A stretch of 64,000 nucleotides of DNA from Valencia hispanica (GCA_963556495.2 OY747717.1:194001-258000); one strand, 5' to 3'; positions 12,301 to 25,620 are shown, numbered from the stretch's first letter. The notes: generated by a model from the sequence alone, not told the origin. Numbers and translations: made by a program.

Positions 12301-15300
12301 GAAATAAATTAGCTTAGGATAAACTATTTGAGGATTGTTTTGTCTATTTAACTGTGTTCTTGTTGCATTTGTAAGATTTCATTCTTCAATTGTTTGGGTA
12401 TAAACTGTGTTTTTCAAAGGTTATTAACTGATGGAAAGAGTTATTTTAAATCATGCAATCATGCAATCATGTTCCACTGGAGTTTTTTCTTTGTTCTTTG
12501 GTGCTAAGTTAAACAGAGCAGCTCTTAGCTGTGCTACATAAATTAGCTCCGCAGGCATCTTCTGATTAATGCGGCTGCTTTTTGCAGACCACCACCACTT
12601 CATAAACACTAAAGATTGCTACTTACGGTATTCAAAATACAGATCGGCTTTAAAAGCCGAAAACTAAACGTATAAGTTATTTTTGAAACCGCCTTCCTAT
12701 TATGTTGAAATACTAAATTAGATCAATCACTGTGGTGACCGATCCATAAAAAGAATAACTTTTCCAAAGGTTATTGATTTCTAATTCACCCGAAGATTTA
12801 ATGAAACATTACTTTCTCCAAATTGATCAGTCTTAAACTGATCACAATTAGTTTAAGACTAACTTAGCTTAGCTTGGTTTTTAAGCATACATATCATAAT
12901 GAACTGTGACATCTTAATTAATTTATTGATTATTGTTTCTACCTCTATGCATATTTGTCATTTTTGTTTTACTTTTGGTTGTTAATTTTAATATTCATTC
13001 TTCTTTTTTTTAGCAGTTTAGTTGTTCTAGCTAGTTTGTACTGAAAGTTGAACTTTGTTTTGTTAATGAACTTGTATTTTGGAAGGTCATGGTTTATTTT
13101 TCCATGTACATGTTTAGTAACTTGCTGTTCAAAGAACACCAAGAACTTATTCCTTCATCTATTGTTTAATTATCTCAGCCTTGTCTGGCAGGTAATCATA
13201 AACATTAACTGAGACTGAACTATTTGGCTATTATTATTTTCCTGGATCCCAGGATGGTGCCCCAAACTTGGTAATTTTGACATAAAATTATTGACTTTAT
13301 TAATAATTGCCCAAAGCAATTATTCATAACTATTCATACCTCTTGTGTCATAACCTGGAAGCTCCAGAGGAGAACATTACCTTAAGATTTACTCAGACTG
13401 ACGATGATCAGTTAATTATTCTCACTGCTATTTTACCATTAGATGCTGTGGAAACAGCAAGGGTGTACTTACTTTTTCACTAACTGCTTTTGAATTTTAG
13501 TTGAGGTTCCTGGAGTTATTAGTGCTGTCCTTCTGTCAGGTTGGACTTGGGGAGTAACAGCTGCACTACCTCTATCATGCTGCTGATGCTTTTCTCTTTA
13601 ATCTGGACTCAAACTCTTTCGGATTCCAACTGAAACTGTTGAAGACATTTTTTTTGTCTTCTCTACCTTTGCTGTGTCCAATGTCTGCACCAGCCATCAT
13701 GTCCGCCGTAATGTTCAGCTCTGCAAAACTGTCCAAAACTGCTCCAGTGTTACATTTCTGGTGTTGATCGTTGTAGCTGATGAATCCAAAGTCTGAAGCC
13801 TGGAAACAAAATGTAATTAACTTTGAGTTGTCAGCCACCACACGCAGCGGATTATAGGCAGCAGTCCTGCTGGAAATTCAGGTTTTAGATAGAAAACATC
13901 TACAAAAGTTTTAGAGAAATTCAGAAACCAAAAAACAAATGATTGAAATCCCTGAGTTTCTGTTAGATGGTTGTCTGAGGAACAGTGGTGCTCCACGAAG
14001 TGGATGGATACTCACCAGGGAGGAGGAGAAGATGGGTCTCAGGGTGTGTGCCAGGATGCCGTTGGGATCGCTGATAAATTTGTTACCATTTTGCTTCCCG
14101 TTTGAATCCATGTAAATGTACCGTAAACCATTTTCACTAGTTGTTTTAGGTGCCTTGTACAGGATGTACCTGGTTAGAGAACAGAAACAACTTCATGAGA
14201 GTTCTTCCTCTTTGTTCCAGCAGAGGGCGGTGTTGAGCTCTGCAGCTTCAGCCCAAACTGAGGTTCTGTTTCATTCCTTCCTGACTGCCAGTTGCAGTAA
14301 ACAGAATGGATATGTCTCCTCGCGCTCCACGCATGTTGAGTTTTAACGTTAACAAAGTCGGACACGTGACATGTAGCCGACTTAGGCATACTTCTATCAT
14401 AGCAGCCAGACAGCTACGTTCGGTCTCTTCTGGTCTTCTCGCTGTTGACCTGGCATGCTTCGCAGGTTAATCGCTCCGTAAGTCCGTGACTTTTGGCACT
14501 TATTGGTTTTCTGCAGGTCTAAGAGAGGTAAGCACACGTTAGTCAGATGTAGGTTTATGCTACCTTTGACCTGATGGTCGGAGTGCTCTCTGTTGCCCTC
14601 TAAGGCTGTGAAAGGACAATGTTTTCTGTTTGTTTATTATTCTGGTGGTGGCGGTGCGTCCAGCTGCGGATGGTTCATCTGCGTCCGGCTCTGACAGAGC
14701 TGCTGGCTGCGCTGTTTCCCCTGTCAAAGGGAGGAGTGGACAGCTGGTGAGTGGCTGGATGTTCTGACTGCATTCTGTGGGTTACAGTTCTTGCTCAGAT
14801 TGCTTAGCCGATGCACACATTGATGTGTCATAAAAAAAGAAAACATCTAATCATTAAATGTTGTTTACAAACATGGAAAAGTAGGACTCTGATTCACGCT
14901 CTTCGGTTTTTATTGAAGTTCTCTCTCAGATTTCTTAGTTTGGTGTTGGCCCTCATTTCTAACATTTGTGAGCAGAGATGTTGCATGCACTTCGTATGGG
15001 GCTTCTCTCCAGGTGGAGGACGACCATGACCTGTGTCCCAAGTGTTTGGGTGTGGGTCACCTCAGAGAGGCTCTCACTGACCCATGCATAAATTGCAGCA
15101 TTCTGCCACTGTCGGTGAGAGGACAGGCTGGTGGAGGGCCTCCTGAGCTACCACCGTTGGGGATGCCTCGACCGTGTCCCGGGAGGCGGGGAGAGGTGCT
15201 GGCAGAAGGTCATGGCAGGCCTAAGAGGAAGAAGCCTCGGCTGCAGCAGCCCTCTCAGCAGGAGGTTGATTCCTTGAGGGCCAAGGAGGAGCAACTTAAG

Positions 15301-17988
15301 GCTTTATTGAGGACCTTGGACCCTGTGCCTGCTCTCCATGGAGCAGCCTGGGAACCGGAGAAGGATCTGCACGACATGATCTCCGTGAGGGCCGCCAATT
15401 TGGAGTTTCAATCCCTCAGGAAGAATGTTGACCCTTCCCCAGACCTTCATGTTTGGGAGGCCGAGCCCCCGAGTATGGAGGGTAATGATGGTTCAGGGAC
15501 ATCTCTCCACACTTCAGTGAGCTCTGACCTGTGGGAGGAACCTTGCCTGTTGTGGGCAATTATTCTGTTGGCCCTGGCTAGGATTGATCTGGACGACGCA
15601 CCAGCAGCCCGTCCCACAGGGAACCCTTTTTTTCCGCTGGGCTCCGGTGGCCCTTCTGTTCAAGGTAATGCCATCGCCAGTGTTCCTGGAAGAGCTTAAA
15701 TGTTGCTTTTACAGATCCTAGGCTGTTCTTCCACCCTGGTAGGGATGCGAGGACCCTGGTATCCATGCGCAGTCTGTGGACCCATGGTCTGGACCGCATG
15801 CCCCCTGTGGATCACTGCATTGCCTCGCTGGTTCTTTCCCCAGACAATAGTAGAAGGTCCGCTGCGGCTCATATGGCTTGGATTTGCAATTCTTTCTCGG
15901 TTCTTCTACTGGCCCGGTCCCAGATGCTGAGCTGAGCACTGCTAGGGCTCCACTTAGAGACACGAACGATGCAGCCCTGCAGGGCTTGGTCATCTGCTGG
16001 CCACCCTGGTGGTCACTCGACACTAGGTCTGGTTGGTGGAGGATGCGTACACATCCTCCTGGATGATTGTAGGCAGAGCCTGCAGGGACTGCCAGTGTCA
16101 CCAAGTCAGCTGTTCCGGCTAGAGGCAGACAGAGCACTGGAGCACCGACGGCAGTCCAGTCAGGCCTCAGATACTTGGAGTGGTCCTGCTTGGAGGTCTC
16201 GAAGACTTGTTCATCGGTGTGCCCTCATTCCGGGAAGCAGGTCTGGCGACAGCTAGTATCCTGGCTCATGTTTGGGCACTGGAGATGACGGTGAACAGCC
16301 AAAAGAATTATTTGGTCCCAATTTTGGAGGCAGCCTTTATCGGCATAGCCCTGGTTTCAGTGGCCACGCTGGCTCGGCTGACCAGGGACAGAATAGACCA
16401 GATTCAGTCCCTGCTCCATGCTTTTTATCTAGGGGCCAGAAATGTTCCCCGGGGGAATGCAGGCTTCATCCTCAGGTTGTGCAGATGATTTGGGATTGGT
16501 TCAGCAGGGTCCAGGTGGATCTGTTTGCCTCAAGACACAATACACATTGCCCCTTTGGTTTTCCCTGGTAGAGGCCAGCTTCCCGCTGGGGATGGATGGC
16601 CTCCCGATGCCTGGTCGGCCATTGTGCTGTACGCTTTTCTACGTTTTCCGCTGATTCTGCCCACTCTCCATCGGAAGAGGCATCAACTTAGAGCCCTCCA
16701 TCCAGTAGATGCTGGAAAACGCCAGGGCTCCGTCCACAAGGAGTACTTGCTCATTGTTGCTGGTGCTTTTTAGCGTGGTGCACGTACAGGGGCATAGACC
16801 CGGTTTCTTGTTCCCTGCATAACATCTACAGTGTCTGTGACACTGGACAGGTCACTTCAACTCTGAAGGTGCACCTGACAGCTATATCAGCCAATCGCGG
16901 TAACATTGATGGCAGACGAGTGGGGGCGCACTGCTGGGTGTTGCAGTTTCTCTGTGGTGCCATGAAGCTGCGTCCCCCCTTAAACAGGCCGGCGGAAGCA
17001 TGGGACCTTCTACTGGTTTTGAAGGCCCCGAGTGGGCCGCCCTTTGAGCCGATGTGTGAAGCCCCACTGAAAATGGTGTCTATGAAAACTGCCTTTCTTT
17101 TAGCGGTGACAACAGCTAAGCGTGTCAGTGAGCTCCATGCAGTTGCCATCACCCCTGCCTGTGTTGCTGGGCGGATGGTTCCAGGGTGACGGGATTGGAC
17201 CAGCTGTCCGTGTGCCACAGTGGGGAGAACATGGGACCAACCCTTTCGAAACACAGGCTGTCGCGTTGGGTCGTTGATATCATTGCGCTGGCCTATAGAT
17301 CTGTGGGTGAGGTTGTTCCACCTGGACTTTTATGCCATTCAACCTGGAGTGTAACTACTTCCTGGGCAGCAATTAGGGGACATCTGTACGTCGGCGTCCT
17401 GGGCAACTCCGTGCACGTTTGCACGCTTCTACCGCCTCAATGTGGGTCACAGGTCCACACTTGCTTTGGCAATCCTGCCTCTGGCTTCTACCTCCTAAGA
17501 GGTGGATGAACATAAGTCATCCACTCTGTTTACTGCCACTGGCAGCCAGGAAGGAATGAAACAGAACCTCAGTTACAATGTAACTTCCGATCTGCTGCCT
17601 GGTTTGGGTTCAACTTCACTGAGCAGAGACTCATTTTAACAATCAGTTAGGATTCAGCTGAATAAATCAACATGTAACAGTTTTAGTGTTTATATTAATA
17701 ATGTCTTTACTACTTTACATTTTTTTCCGATGAAATTCTATGAAGGACTCACTTTGTGCTAAAAGCGGATTCTCTGAGTGATTAACAATAAAAAAATTTT
17801 TAAAAAATGAATTAAAAACTTCATTAAAATCAGATTGAATGCGACTGAAATAAAAAAGTTCTGCTGGGTTCTGACCAGTCCTTTGGGGTGCTGTTCTCAT
17901 CTCTGCAGGTCACTAGACTTTCACAGCTCCAGAGAAACAGCGTGAGGCTGAGCAGGGAGCTCCACATGGTTCCATGAAGGTTTGACAT
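9362..17988 (-). CDS. dnase2-like: Deoxyribonuclease II-like (lysosomal acid endonuclease), 6 exons
   Basis: Exons (minus): 17876-17988, 14016-14169, 13667-13799, 11158-11322, 10891-11074 and 9362-9783, all with GT/AG borders. Exon 1 starts at ATG 17986-17988, or the in-frame ATG 21 bases further on, and encodes a hydrophobic signal peptide. Phases join to give [11 protein letters not shown], then [16 protein letters not shown] and GHSKG (first HxK motif, H131/K133). Next come [27 protein letters not shown] and DHSKWSV (second HxK motif), followed by RRGGALC. DNase II enzymes use two HxK motifs to cut DNA at acid pH in lysosomes. About 389 codons is normal for the family. Oddity: exon 5 enters in phase 1 as KHLQYI, but the conserved frame downstream ([20 protein letters not shown]) is shifted by one base. 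This is either a pseudogenising indel or a sequence error. A DIRS remnant lies in intron 1. Plancitoxin-like naming is possible; the family call is firm. Confidence 0.85.
9784..10890 (-). other. DNase II-like intron 5, no recognised feature
   Basis: Intron between exons 5 and 6 of the DNase II-like gene. The donor GTGAGATCTC at 10890 and the acceptor CTTCCTACAG at 9784 are good. The interior is AT-rich, and an ORF at 10315-10704 has no recognisable content. Confidence 0.6.
11323..13666 (-). other. DNase II-like intron 3, no recognised feature
   Basis: AT-rich intron of about 2.3 kb. No transposon ends, tandem arrays or domain-bearing ORFs were recognised on either strand. Confidence 0.55.
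14256..17574 (+). mobile_element. DIRS-like tyrosine-recombinase retrotransposon, decayed
   Basis: The element is bounded by roughly 54-bp inverted repeats: 14256-14309 and the reverse complement of 17521-17574, sharing ACTGAGGTTCTGTTTCATTC. Inside, 14968-15699 has a Gag-like CPKCLGVGH...C..C block. Around 16270-16490 is a decayed reverse transcriptase tail. At 16480-16571 is an RNase H-type [14 protein letters not shown] block. At 16840-17190 is the tyrosine recombinase core ([12 protein letters not shown], then [18 protein letters not shown]), whose KRVSEL Arg matches the family's first catalytic Arg. At about 3.3 kb it is shorter than intact DIRS elements, and most of the RT is missing. 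Frames are broken in several places. It is inserted in intron 1 of the DNase II-like gene, on the opposite strand. Confidence 0.8.
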
Positions 17989-19060
17989 GTTCCTACAGAC
18001 AGAGAAACCACCAGGTTCTTCTTTTCAGAACCTCTGGAATGTCCAAAAGGTTCCTAGTAGAAATTCTGGAGCGTTAAGGGTGGCGAGTTCATCCTAAAGG
18101 TCCAGAGAAGAGGAGAAAGTGGACTTACTTACTGCGAGGAGTCAGAGGTTTCAGTTCTGTCCGTGATGATGGAACTGTGTTCAGCTGCTGGTGCTTTTAT
18201 TCCTTCCCAGAATCCCTGACCCAGTTCACCTTACTGGGCACCAGCCCAGCGAGAGTGGGAGGAAGGATCAACACAAGCCAGCTACGACTCAGACTGGACT
18301 TTGTTCATCATGCTTAACAAACAGAACCAAAAGCCCGTGGGTTGGGTCAGTTTCTCTCTGGTTCATCGTTAATGACGGTGATACTCAGGCTGAGCTACTG
18401 TAAAGAACAGTGAGAGCAGCTCTGAACAGGAACGATGGATCTGGAACCAGGAGTCAGAACCGGGCCTGAGGTGAACAGAATGGCCTGTTTTCACTCAGCG
18501 AGGTCAGGAAAGGAGAAAAGATGAGAAACAGACAGGAGGAAGGAGGAGGATCTGATTTATTTCCTCCAACACAACCTTCATCATCATCATCATCATCATC
18601 ATCACTTTCCTGCAGATCAGATTTAATGACATTAATAAAAGCACAGAGAACCTTCTTCAGGCTGTTCTCTCCCTGAAGCTGATGGATGGAAAGTTCATCC
18701 ATATGAACCGAACCAGCAGCTTCAGAGTGGAGCAGATGATCGGTCAGCATCCAGCAGACAGGAAGGAAGGGAGAAAAACTCCATCACCTGGCTGCCCTGC
18801 CCCACAGCATTATACTACCACCGCCATGCTCAGTTTCATTGTGCTCAAAGAGTACGATCTTTGTCTCATCTCCAAACATTTGTCCCGAAGACTCTTCAGG
18901 AGCTGCAGGAGCTCCTTTATTGGTTTGCACTAGGGGTATAACAGTACGTTTCCATATTCAGATTTTTCGGTACGAAGCGTTCGGTACGACACAAAGGCGG
19001 GCCGAGTTCCCACACGGAAGCAGAACTATGTTCCACTTTAACCAGAAACACAGGTGGCTG
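17989..19060. other. Upstream flank of the DNase II-like gene
   Basis: This must contain the DNase II-like promoter, but no definite TATA box or initiator stands out. A (CAT)n/(ATC)n microsatellite lies at 18578-18604 and creates a false poly-Asp ORF on the minus strand. Around 18780-18910 there are words resembling Tc1-like transposon sequence, too weak to call separately. Confidence 0.4.
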
Positions 19061-19063
19061 TAA

Positions 19064-21240
19064 AAAGCCCCGCCTCCTGCTAGCAGAAGTTATGGCCAGT
19101 AGGAACTTTAAGCCCCGCCTCCTGCTAGCAGAAGTTATGACCAGTAGGAACTTTTAGCCCAGCCTCCTGCTAGCAGAAGTTATGACCAGTAGGAACTTTA
19201 AGCCCCGCCTTTTGCTAGCAGAAGTTATGACCAGTAGGAACTTTAAGCCCCGCTTCCTGCTAGCAGAAGTTATGACCAGTAGGAACTTTAAGCCCCGCCT
19301 CCTGCTAGCAGAAGTTATGACCAGTAGGAACTTTAAGCCCCGCCTTTTGCTAGCAGAAGTTATGACCAGTAGGAACTTTAAGCCCCGCCTCCTGCTAGCA
19401 GAAGTTATGACCAGTAGGAACTTTAAGCCCAGCCTCCTGCTAGCAGAAGTTATGACCAGTAGGAACTTTAAGCCCCGCCTCCTGCTAGCAGAAGTTATGA
19501 CCAGTAGGAACTTTAATCCCCGCTTCCTGCTAGCAGAAGTTATGACCAGTAGGAACTTTAAGCCCCGCCTCCTGCTAGCAGAAGTTATGACCAGTAGGAA
19601 CTTTAAGCCCCTCCTCCTGCTAGCAGAAGTTATGACCAGTAGGAACTTTAAGCCCCGCCTCCTGCTAGCAGAAGTTATGACCAGTAGGAACTTTAAGCCC
19701 CGCCTCCTGCTAGCAGAAGTTATGACCAGTAGGAACTTTAAGCCCAGCCTCCTGCTAGCAGAAGTTATGACCAGTAGGAACTTTAAGCCCCGCCTCCTGC
19801 TAGCAGAAGTTATGACCAGTAGGAACTTTAAGCCCCGCCTCCTGCTAGCAGAAGTTATGACCAGTAGGAACTTTAATCCCCGCTTCCTGCTAGCAGAAGT
19901 TATGACCAGTAGGAACTTTAAGCCCCGCCTCCTGCTAGCAGAAGTTATGACCAGTAGGAACTTTAATCCCCGCTTCCTGCTAGCAGAAGTTATGACCAGT
20001 AGGAACTTTAAGCCCCTCCTCCTGCTAGCAGAAGTTATGACCAGTAGGAACTTTAAGCCCCGCCTCCTTCTAGCAGAAGTTATGACCAGTAGGAACTTTA
20101 AGCCCCGCCTCCTGCTAACAGAAGTTATGACCAGTAGGAACTTTAAGCCCAGCCTCCTGCTAGCAGAAGTTATGACCAGTAGGAACTTTAAGCCCCGCCT
20201 CCTGCTAGCAGAAGTTATGGCCAGTAGGAAGTTTAAGCCCCGCCTCCTGCTAGCAGAAGTTATGGCCAGTAGGAACTTTAAGCCCCGCCTCCTGCTAGCA
20301 GAAGTTATGGCCAGTAGGAACTTTAAGCCCCGCCTCCTGCTAGCAGAAGTTATGGCCAGTAGGAACTTTAAGCCCCGCCTCCTGCTAGCAGAAGTTATGG
20401 CCAGTAGGAACTTTAAGCCCCGCCTCTTGCTAGCAGAAGTTATGACCAGTAGGAACTTTAATCCCCTCCTCCTGCTAACAGAAGTTATGACCAGTAGGAA
20501 CTTTAAGCCTCGCCTCCTGCTAGCAGAAGTTATGGCCAGTAGGAACTTTAAGCCCCGCCTCCTGCTAGCAGAAGTTATGACCAGTAGGAACTTTAAGCCC
20601 CGCCTCTTGCTAGCAGAAGTTATGACCATTAGGAACTTTAATCCCCTCCTCCTGCTAACAGAAGTTATGACCAGTAGGAACTTTAAGCCCCGCCTCCTGC
20701 TAGCAGAAGTTATGGCCAGTAGGAACTTTAAGCCCCGCCTCCTGCTAGCAGAAGTTATGACTAGTAGGAACTTTAAGCCCCGCCTCCTGCTAGCAGAAGT
20801 TATGGCCAGTAGGAACTTTAAGCCCCTCCTCCTGCTAGCAGAAGTTATGACCAGTAGAAACTTTAAGCCCCGCCTCCTGCTAGCAGAAGTTATGACTAGT
20901 AGGAACTTTAAGCCCCGCCTCCTGCTAGCAGAAGTTATGGCCAGTAGGAACTTTAAGCCCCTCCTCCTGCTAGCAGAAGTTATGACCAGTAGAAACTTTA
21001 AGCCCCGCCTCCTGCTAGCAGAAGTTATGACTAGTAGGAACTTTAAGCCCCGCCTCCTGCTAGCAGAAGTTATGACTAGTAGGAACTTTAAGCCCCTCCT
21101 CCTGCTAGCAGAAGTTATGACCAGTAGAAACTTTAAGCCCCGCCTCCTGCTAGCAGAAGTTATGACTAGTAGGAACTTTAAGCCCCGCCTCCTGCTAGCA
21201 GAAGTTATGACTAGTAGGAACTTTAAGCCCCGCCTCCATT
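19064..21240. repeat. 45-bp minisatellite, about 48 units, open on both strands
   Basis: Units of 45 bp (for example GCTAGCAGAAGTTATGACCA followed by GTAGGAACTTTAAGCCCC) run with almost no length change. Because 45 is divisible by 3, long ORFs arise on both strands: 687 codons on plus from 19182 and 491 codons on minus up to 20629. Variant units (ATGACC, ATGGCC, ATGACT; CGCCTCC, CTCCTCC) are clustered. The right part shows a multi-unit higher-order pattern. There are no flanking exons or signal peptide, so I regard it as non-coding. Confidence 0.95.
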
Positions 21241-21244
21241 GTTA

Positions 21245-24200
21245 AAGCCTCCTTTGGGAACACTTCAACGCTTCCTGGTGTTACAGAACGTGTTGTCATG
21301 GTAACTGGTTACCAACTTCTGTTAGCGTCGGTTGCTGTTAGCTACAACAGATGTTACTGAGCAGAAGGACCCCGCTTAGCTGCCCTCGTTGGTGCCGTTC
21401 TCTAAGCGTAGCAGTAAAGTAGAAGCAGACTAAACATCTAGCTTTAATAATGTGTGTCAAAAATGTTTCTTCCAGGAATTAGTCAGTGACGTCTAAGTTG
21501 TTTTGCAGCAGCAGGTGGAAGCTGGACGGAAGGAGCTCCGCCCCCAAGACAGTGTCCTACATCAGTACTAAAATAAAGTTATTTATCTGATATCATCTTT
21601 TGTTTTCATCCAGAGAAAATGTTATAAAAGGCCAAATAAAAACAGATGAAACCAGGAGAAACTCCGGGGTTAGAAACCTCTGCAGCCGTGATTAAACCAT
21701 CAGACTAGCAGCACGCTGTGGCCCCGCCCACCTCACCTGTATAACTGATGTAACATCCTGTCAGATTGGCTCAGGTAACAGCTTAACCCCAGATTAACCT
21801 GTTACAGTTGACACAGACAGTAGAGCCGTCTGAAATAGTCATTTTTTTATATCCCAGATTGTCTCGACTTTAAATACTGACATTTTTATTTTATCCAAGA
21901 ACATTTTCTTGGAAAATGTATTGCAAGTACGGTTTGATTTTAAAGGTCATTAATATGAAGGTAGATATGTACCAAAACGCATGTAGTTGTAGCTTGTGAT
22001 GTGAACACTTGTAGAACACCAGCTGAGAACTTGAGCAACAGAAATCTGCAGTTCTACGTGAACCATCACAGCAGGGGGGGAATCACACACAAACACAACA
22101 TTTCACTAAAACCCCAAATATGTCAGATCCTGTGTGAAACAAATGTACTAGTGTCAGATTTTCACCTGGAGAAAACTTTCACATTAACCTGCTCTGAATG
22201 TAAAGTCACATAAAAATATGTCTGCTTTCATTTTTATACAAACATAATTACAGCTCTCCGCTTATCATTAATCGTTTCCTATTATAAATATTTATTAATG
22301 TGTTCATGTTTGGTTACAACTTGAACGTATTGATTTGAACCAGTGGAATCTGCTGCTCAGTGCGCACACATCAGCTACGACCAATCACAGCGCGGCGAAA
22401 ACACTGCACTGGATGTTAGCTCCCTATCTGTGAGATGTTTGGCCAAAACTGACTTGTACTTGAAGGATAAGGGCAGGGGGGCGATGGGGGGAGTGATGAC
22501 ATCATCAATAGATCAACCAATCAGAGCGAGAGGTCGGGATATGTGGACGTGCCATATTTTGTCTTATAGCAACGGACCAGGACTGAGTCTCGGTGGTTCC
22601 TCAACGGTTCCCAACCCGTTTACCTGAGGAGGCCAGTTTGGATCTTCTTCAGTTAATCAAACTGAGGAGTTTAAATCTGCCGCTGTTTAGAAATGGTTCT
22701 GGAAAAATGTATTGACTTTCATAGATCTGAAATGCTTCAGCTGCATCTATTTTTGACCTTTGACCTTCTGAACCTCTCTGTAATCTGATCATGGAGTGAT
22801 TCTCACCTGGAAAACTACTGACAGTAAATATTTACAGAATGTACATGTGTAGTTGTGCAATAGAAAATAAAAAAGTAAACATTATTTAAAAAGTAGTTAA
22901 CAGAATATAAACTGATTAAAAACAGATGTACTAATAGCAGCCACAGAAATGTTAGTTAAATGAGTCAAATAGTGCAAGTTACAGCAGGGATGTAAACATT
23001 ATTGAGTTTGTTGGGAGCAGTTCTGGTTGTAGAGTCTAACAGCTGCAGGGAGGAAGTGAACAGATGCCTGAACTGTGGGTTAAACTGGAGCAGCTGGATT
23101 CTCAACAAGCTGCAGAGAAGATGATGGACGTCTGTCAGCAGCAGAACCTGCTGATCTGACTGACATGGAGTCAACCTGCTGCATTCTTCTCAGACTGTCG
23201 CCTCCTTTCCAACCAGAACAGATCACCGTCATGGTACCAGCTGGGCTCTAACGCTCTGGTTGGACATGGAAACATCACCGTGGGGAGTCAGACATGACCT
23301 GGAGGGAAGATGATCCTGGATGTACATCTCAACCTTTTCTAACCATAACTAGCTTCCTCAGGTTAGGACCAGGCTCACCTCCCCATTTGGATCAGCACCA
23401 GAAGCCCAGTGAACTCATACAGGCCCGTCACTAACCGGTCCGTTCCTGTCCATGTTTGTCACTTTATGACGTGATGTGAGACCCATGGATGGAAGGAAGT
23501 CCTGGAGATGTTCCTCTGACCTCCAAGGACCAGCATCAGTGTCTCTGTGGCTGCTGCTCTCCATCAGAAGGTCCAATGCGCTCAGTGACCTGGGAAGGTT
23601 TCTCCCAACCTTCCAGCCTGACCACAAGCAGAAACATAGGTTATTTAAATAAAAAAGCAGCGTGGAGGAGCTGGGTGTCCAACTCTGGTCCTCATGGGCC
23701 GGTCTCTCCTGCCACTGTTAGATGTGTCTCTGCTCCGACTGATTCAAACGGTCCAACCGGCTCCTCAGCGGGTCAAAGGTTCTGCAGAGGTTCTGCTAAT
23801 GAGCCATCATTTTATTCAGGTGTTCTGAACCAGGGAAAGATCTAAAACATGCAGGAGACCGGCTTTGGGCACCCTGGAGTAGATCCTGGGACCTCCTGAG
23901 GGATGTCATACATCATCACAATAAACAACACATCAGACTGGTTTTATTCTGGTTTGAGTCAAAATGAAAGTTTTTTTTCCTCTGAAGTATTTAAAGTATT
24001 TTCTGTTTCACTCGTCTGATCGTCTTCCTTTGTTTCCTTCAGGTTCTGAGGAACCATCTGCTGATTGGTTCATTCCTGGTACATGAATACATTCCTCCAT
24101 GTTTCTGTCTGGGTGATCTTCATCTTCTCCTCCTCATCCTCATCCTGGCTTCTACTTGGTGGAACAACTGAACCATTTTAAATATTGTATTAAAAACTCC

Positions 24201-25050
24201 AACTCTGTTGGGCTAATGAGTTATTTTAGCGTTTATTAGTAATATCCTGATGGACGGATGATTTATTGTTGCTGATCGCTCATACAGGAGAACGATTAAT
24301 GGATAAAACGTTGCTGGTTTTGCTGTATTCATATATTTATGATGTGCATCGTTTTGAAGGAACTTCATCTGTTTAAATTATTTTATGCCATTTATCGACC
24401 TCTGGTGGCTTTAAGCAGAACCTCATGTCTTCTTGGTTCTGTTGGGTTTCTTTGCTGATGTTGATGTTTTTGCTCTGATTTGAGTGTTTGTCTCTGAATT
24501 ATGAGACAAACTCTGCAGATTGGTTCCAACAGCGGTTCTGTGAAATCAAGAAGCTGAAGAAGGCTGCAGCTCTCTGACTTCCTGTTTTTATTGGCTTTAT
24601 TGTTCTGGAGGGATTATGGTGGCTGGTGCTGCTGGTTCTTTTTAGGTGTGAGTAAATATTCCTTGAACATGCCGAGGCTGGAATGTTGGCTCCCATCCAT
24701 GAAACCTGCCTGTTGTTGTTCTGCCGGAGATCTTTCAGTTTCTCTTGTTTGCTTCCAGAGAAGTTCCAGTTGACAGGCGCTGGCTAGGCTCCAGATCAGA
24801 CGCACTGCGTCGGGTTCTCACAGAAACATGCACAGCAGGCGGGTTCTGCAGCAGAACATCACATGAACACTGAACTGAGATAGAAATCAGGCAGCAGCTG
24901 GAGAACCCAAACAGCTTTGACAGAACAGAAAGAAGCGTTTGGACCCAGATGGGTGAGACTTAGTCCTGGTTCCCAGCTGGACTCGGTTCCTGGGCGGGTC
25001 CACTCAGATACGCCCACATCTGGGTTCTGTTGATACAGAACAGACCAGAC
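21245..25050. other. Long stretch without a recognised gene
   Basis: Many ORFs of 60-118 codons exist on both strands without domain content, convincing paired splice sites or repeats. A block near 22340-22560 (GCGCACACATCAGCTACGACC, CAATCAGAGCGAGAGG) resembles degraded DNA-transposon flank but has no visible partner end. Confidence 0.4.
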
Positions 25051-25620
25051 CAGACCGAGTTTATTTGTAAAGCACTCTTAAAAACATCATGAGAGCCGAC
25101 TAAGGTGCTGCACAGAAACATAAAGCACAATTTTAAAATACATAAAATTAGATAAAAGATACAAATAGAGAGGATAAAATCATGTAAAATGAGTACAAAC
25201 TAGTTCAAAAGGAAAGTTAGGAAGGAGAAAAAGCTAAAGAGTAAAGGTAAGTTTTTAGTTGAGACTTATAAACATTGACAGATGAAGACTGTCTTATCAA
25301 AAAGGAGAATCTGGTTCCATAGTGACGAGAAGCACGATGACCACAACATTTATACCAGACTGTTGGGTGAAAGGTAACTGATGGTTAGCTGACCTAAGAG
25401 ACCGAGATACGGAAAAAGCTGACAAATATGCCAGGGCCAACCCATGGAGTGACTTATAAACAAATAGCAGAATCTTAAATTGGATTCGATGGCGTACAGG
25501 ACAATGCAAATAATCCATGATGGGAGCGATATGGTGTCTCCGTCTAGTAGTGGTCAGAAATCGTCCAGCAGCATTCTGTACGAGCTGAAGTCCAGCAGTG
25601 CTAGATGAGTTCATGCCGTA
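25050..25620 (-). mobile_element. LINE fragment, C-terminal end of ORF2, second family
   Basis: The minus strand from 25614 encodes LQLVQNAAGRFLTTTRRRHH followed by IAPIMDYLHCPVRHRIQFKI and YKSLHGLALAYLS. This is the connection/C-terminal part of an L2/CR1-type reverse transcriptase. It is divergent from the 1-2620 family. The 3' tail near 25055-25080 has the GTTTATTTGTAAAGCAC word typical of fish LINE ends. Confidence 0.75.

Noticed and set aside
9784..17875. DNase II-like fragment as several separate small genes
   Set aside because: Splice sites and phases join the pieces into one gene; the separate ORFs are exons.
18454..18750. Acidic poly-Asp protein on the minus strand
   Set aside because: The acidic run is a (CAT)n microsatellite; there are no other supporting features.
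19154..21245. Long ORFs of 491 and 687 codons as repeat-protein genes
   Set aside because: They are by-products of a 45-bp minisatellite open on both strands, with no start context, exons or signal peptide.
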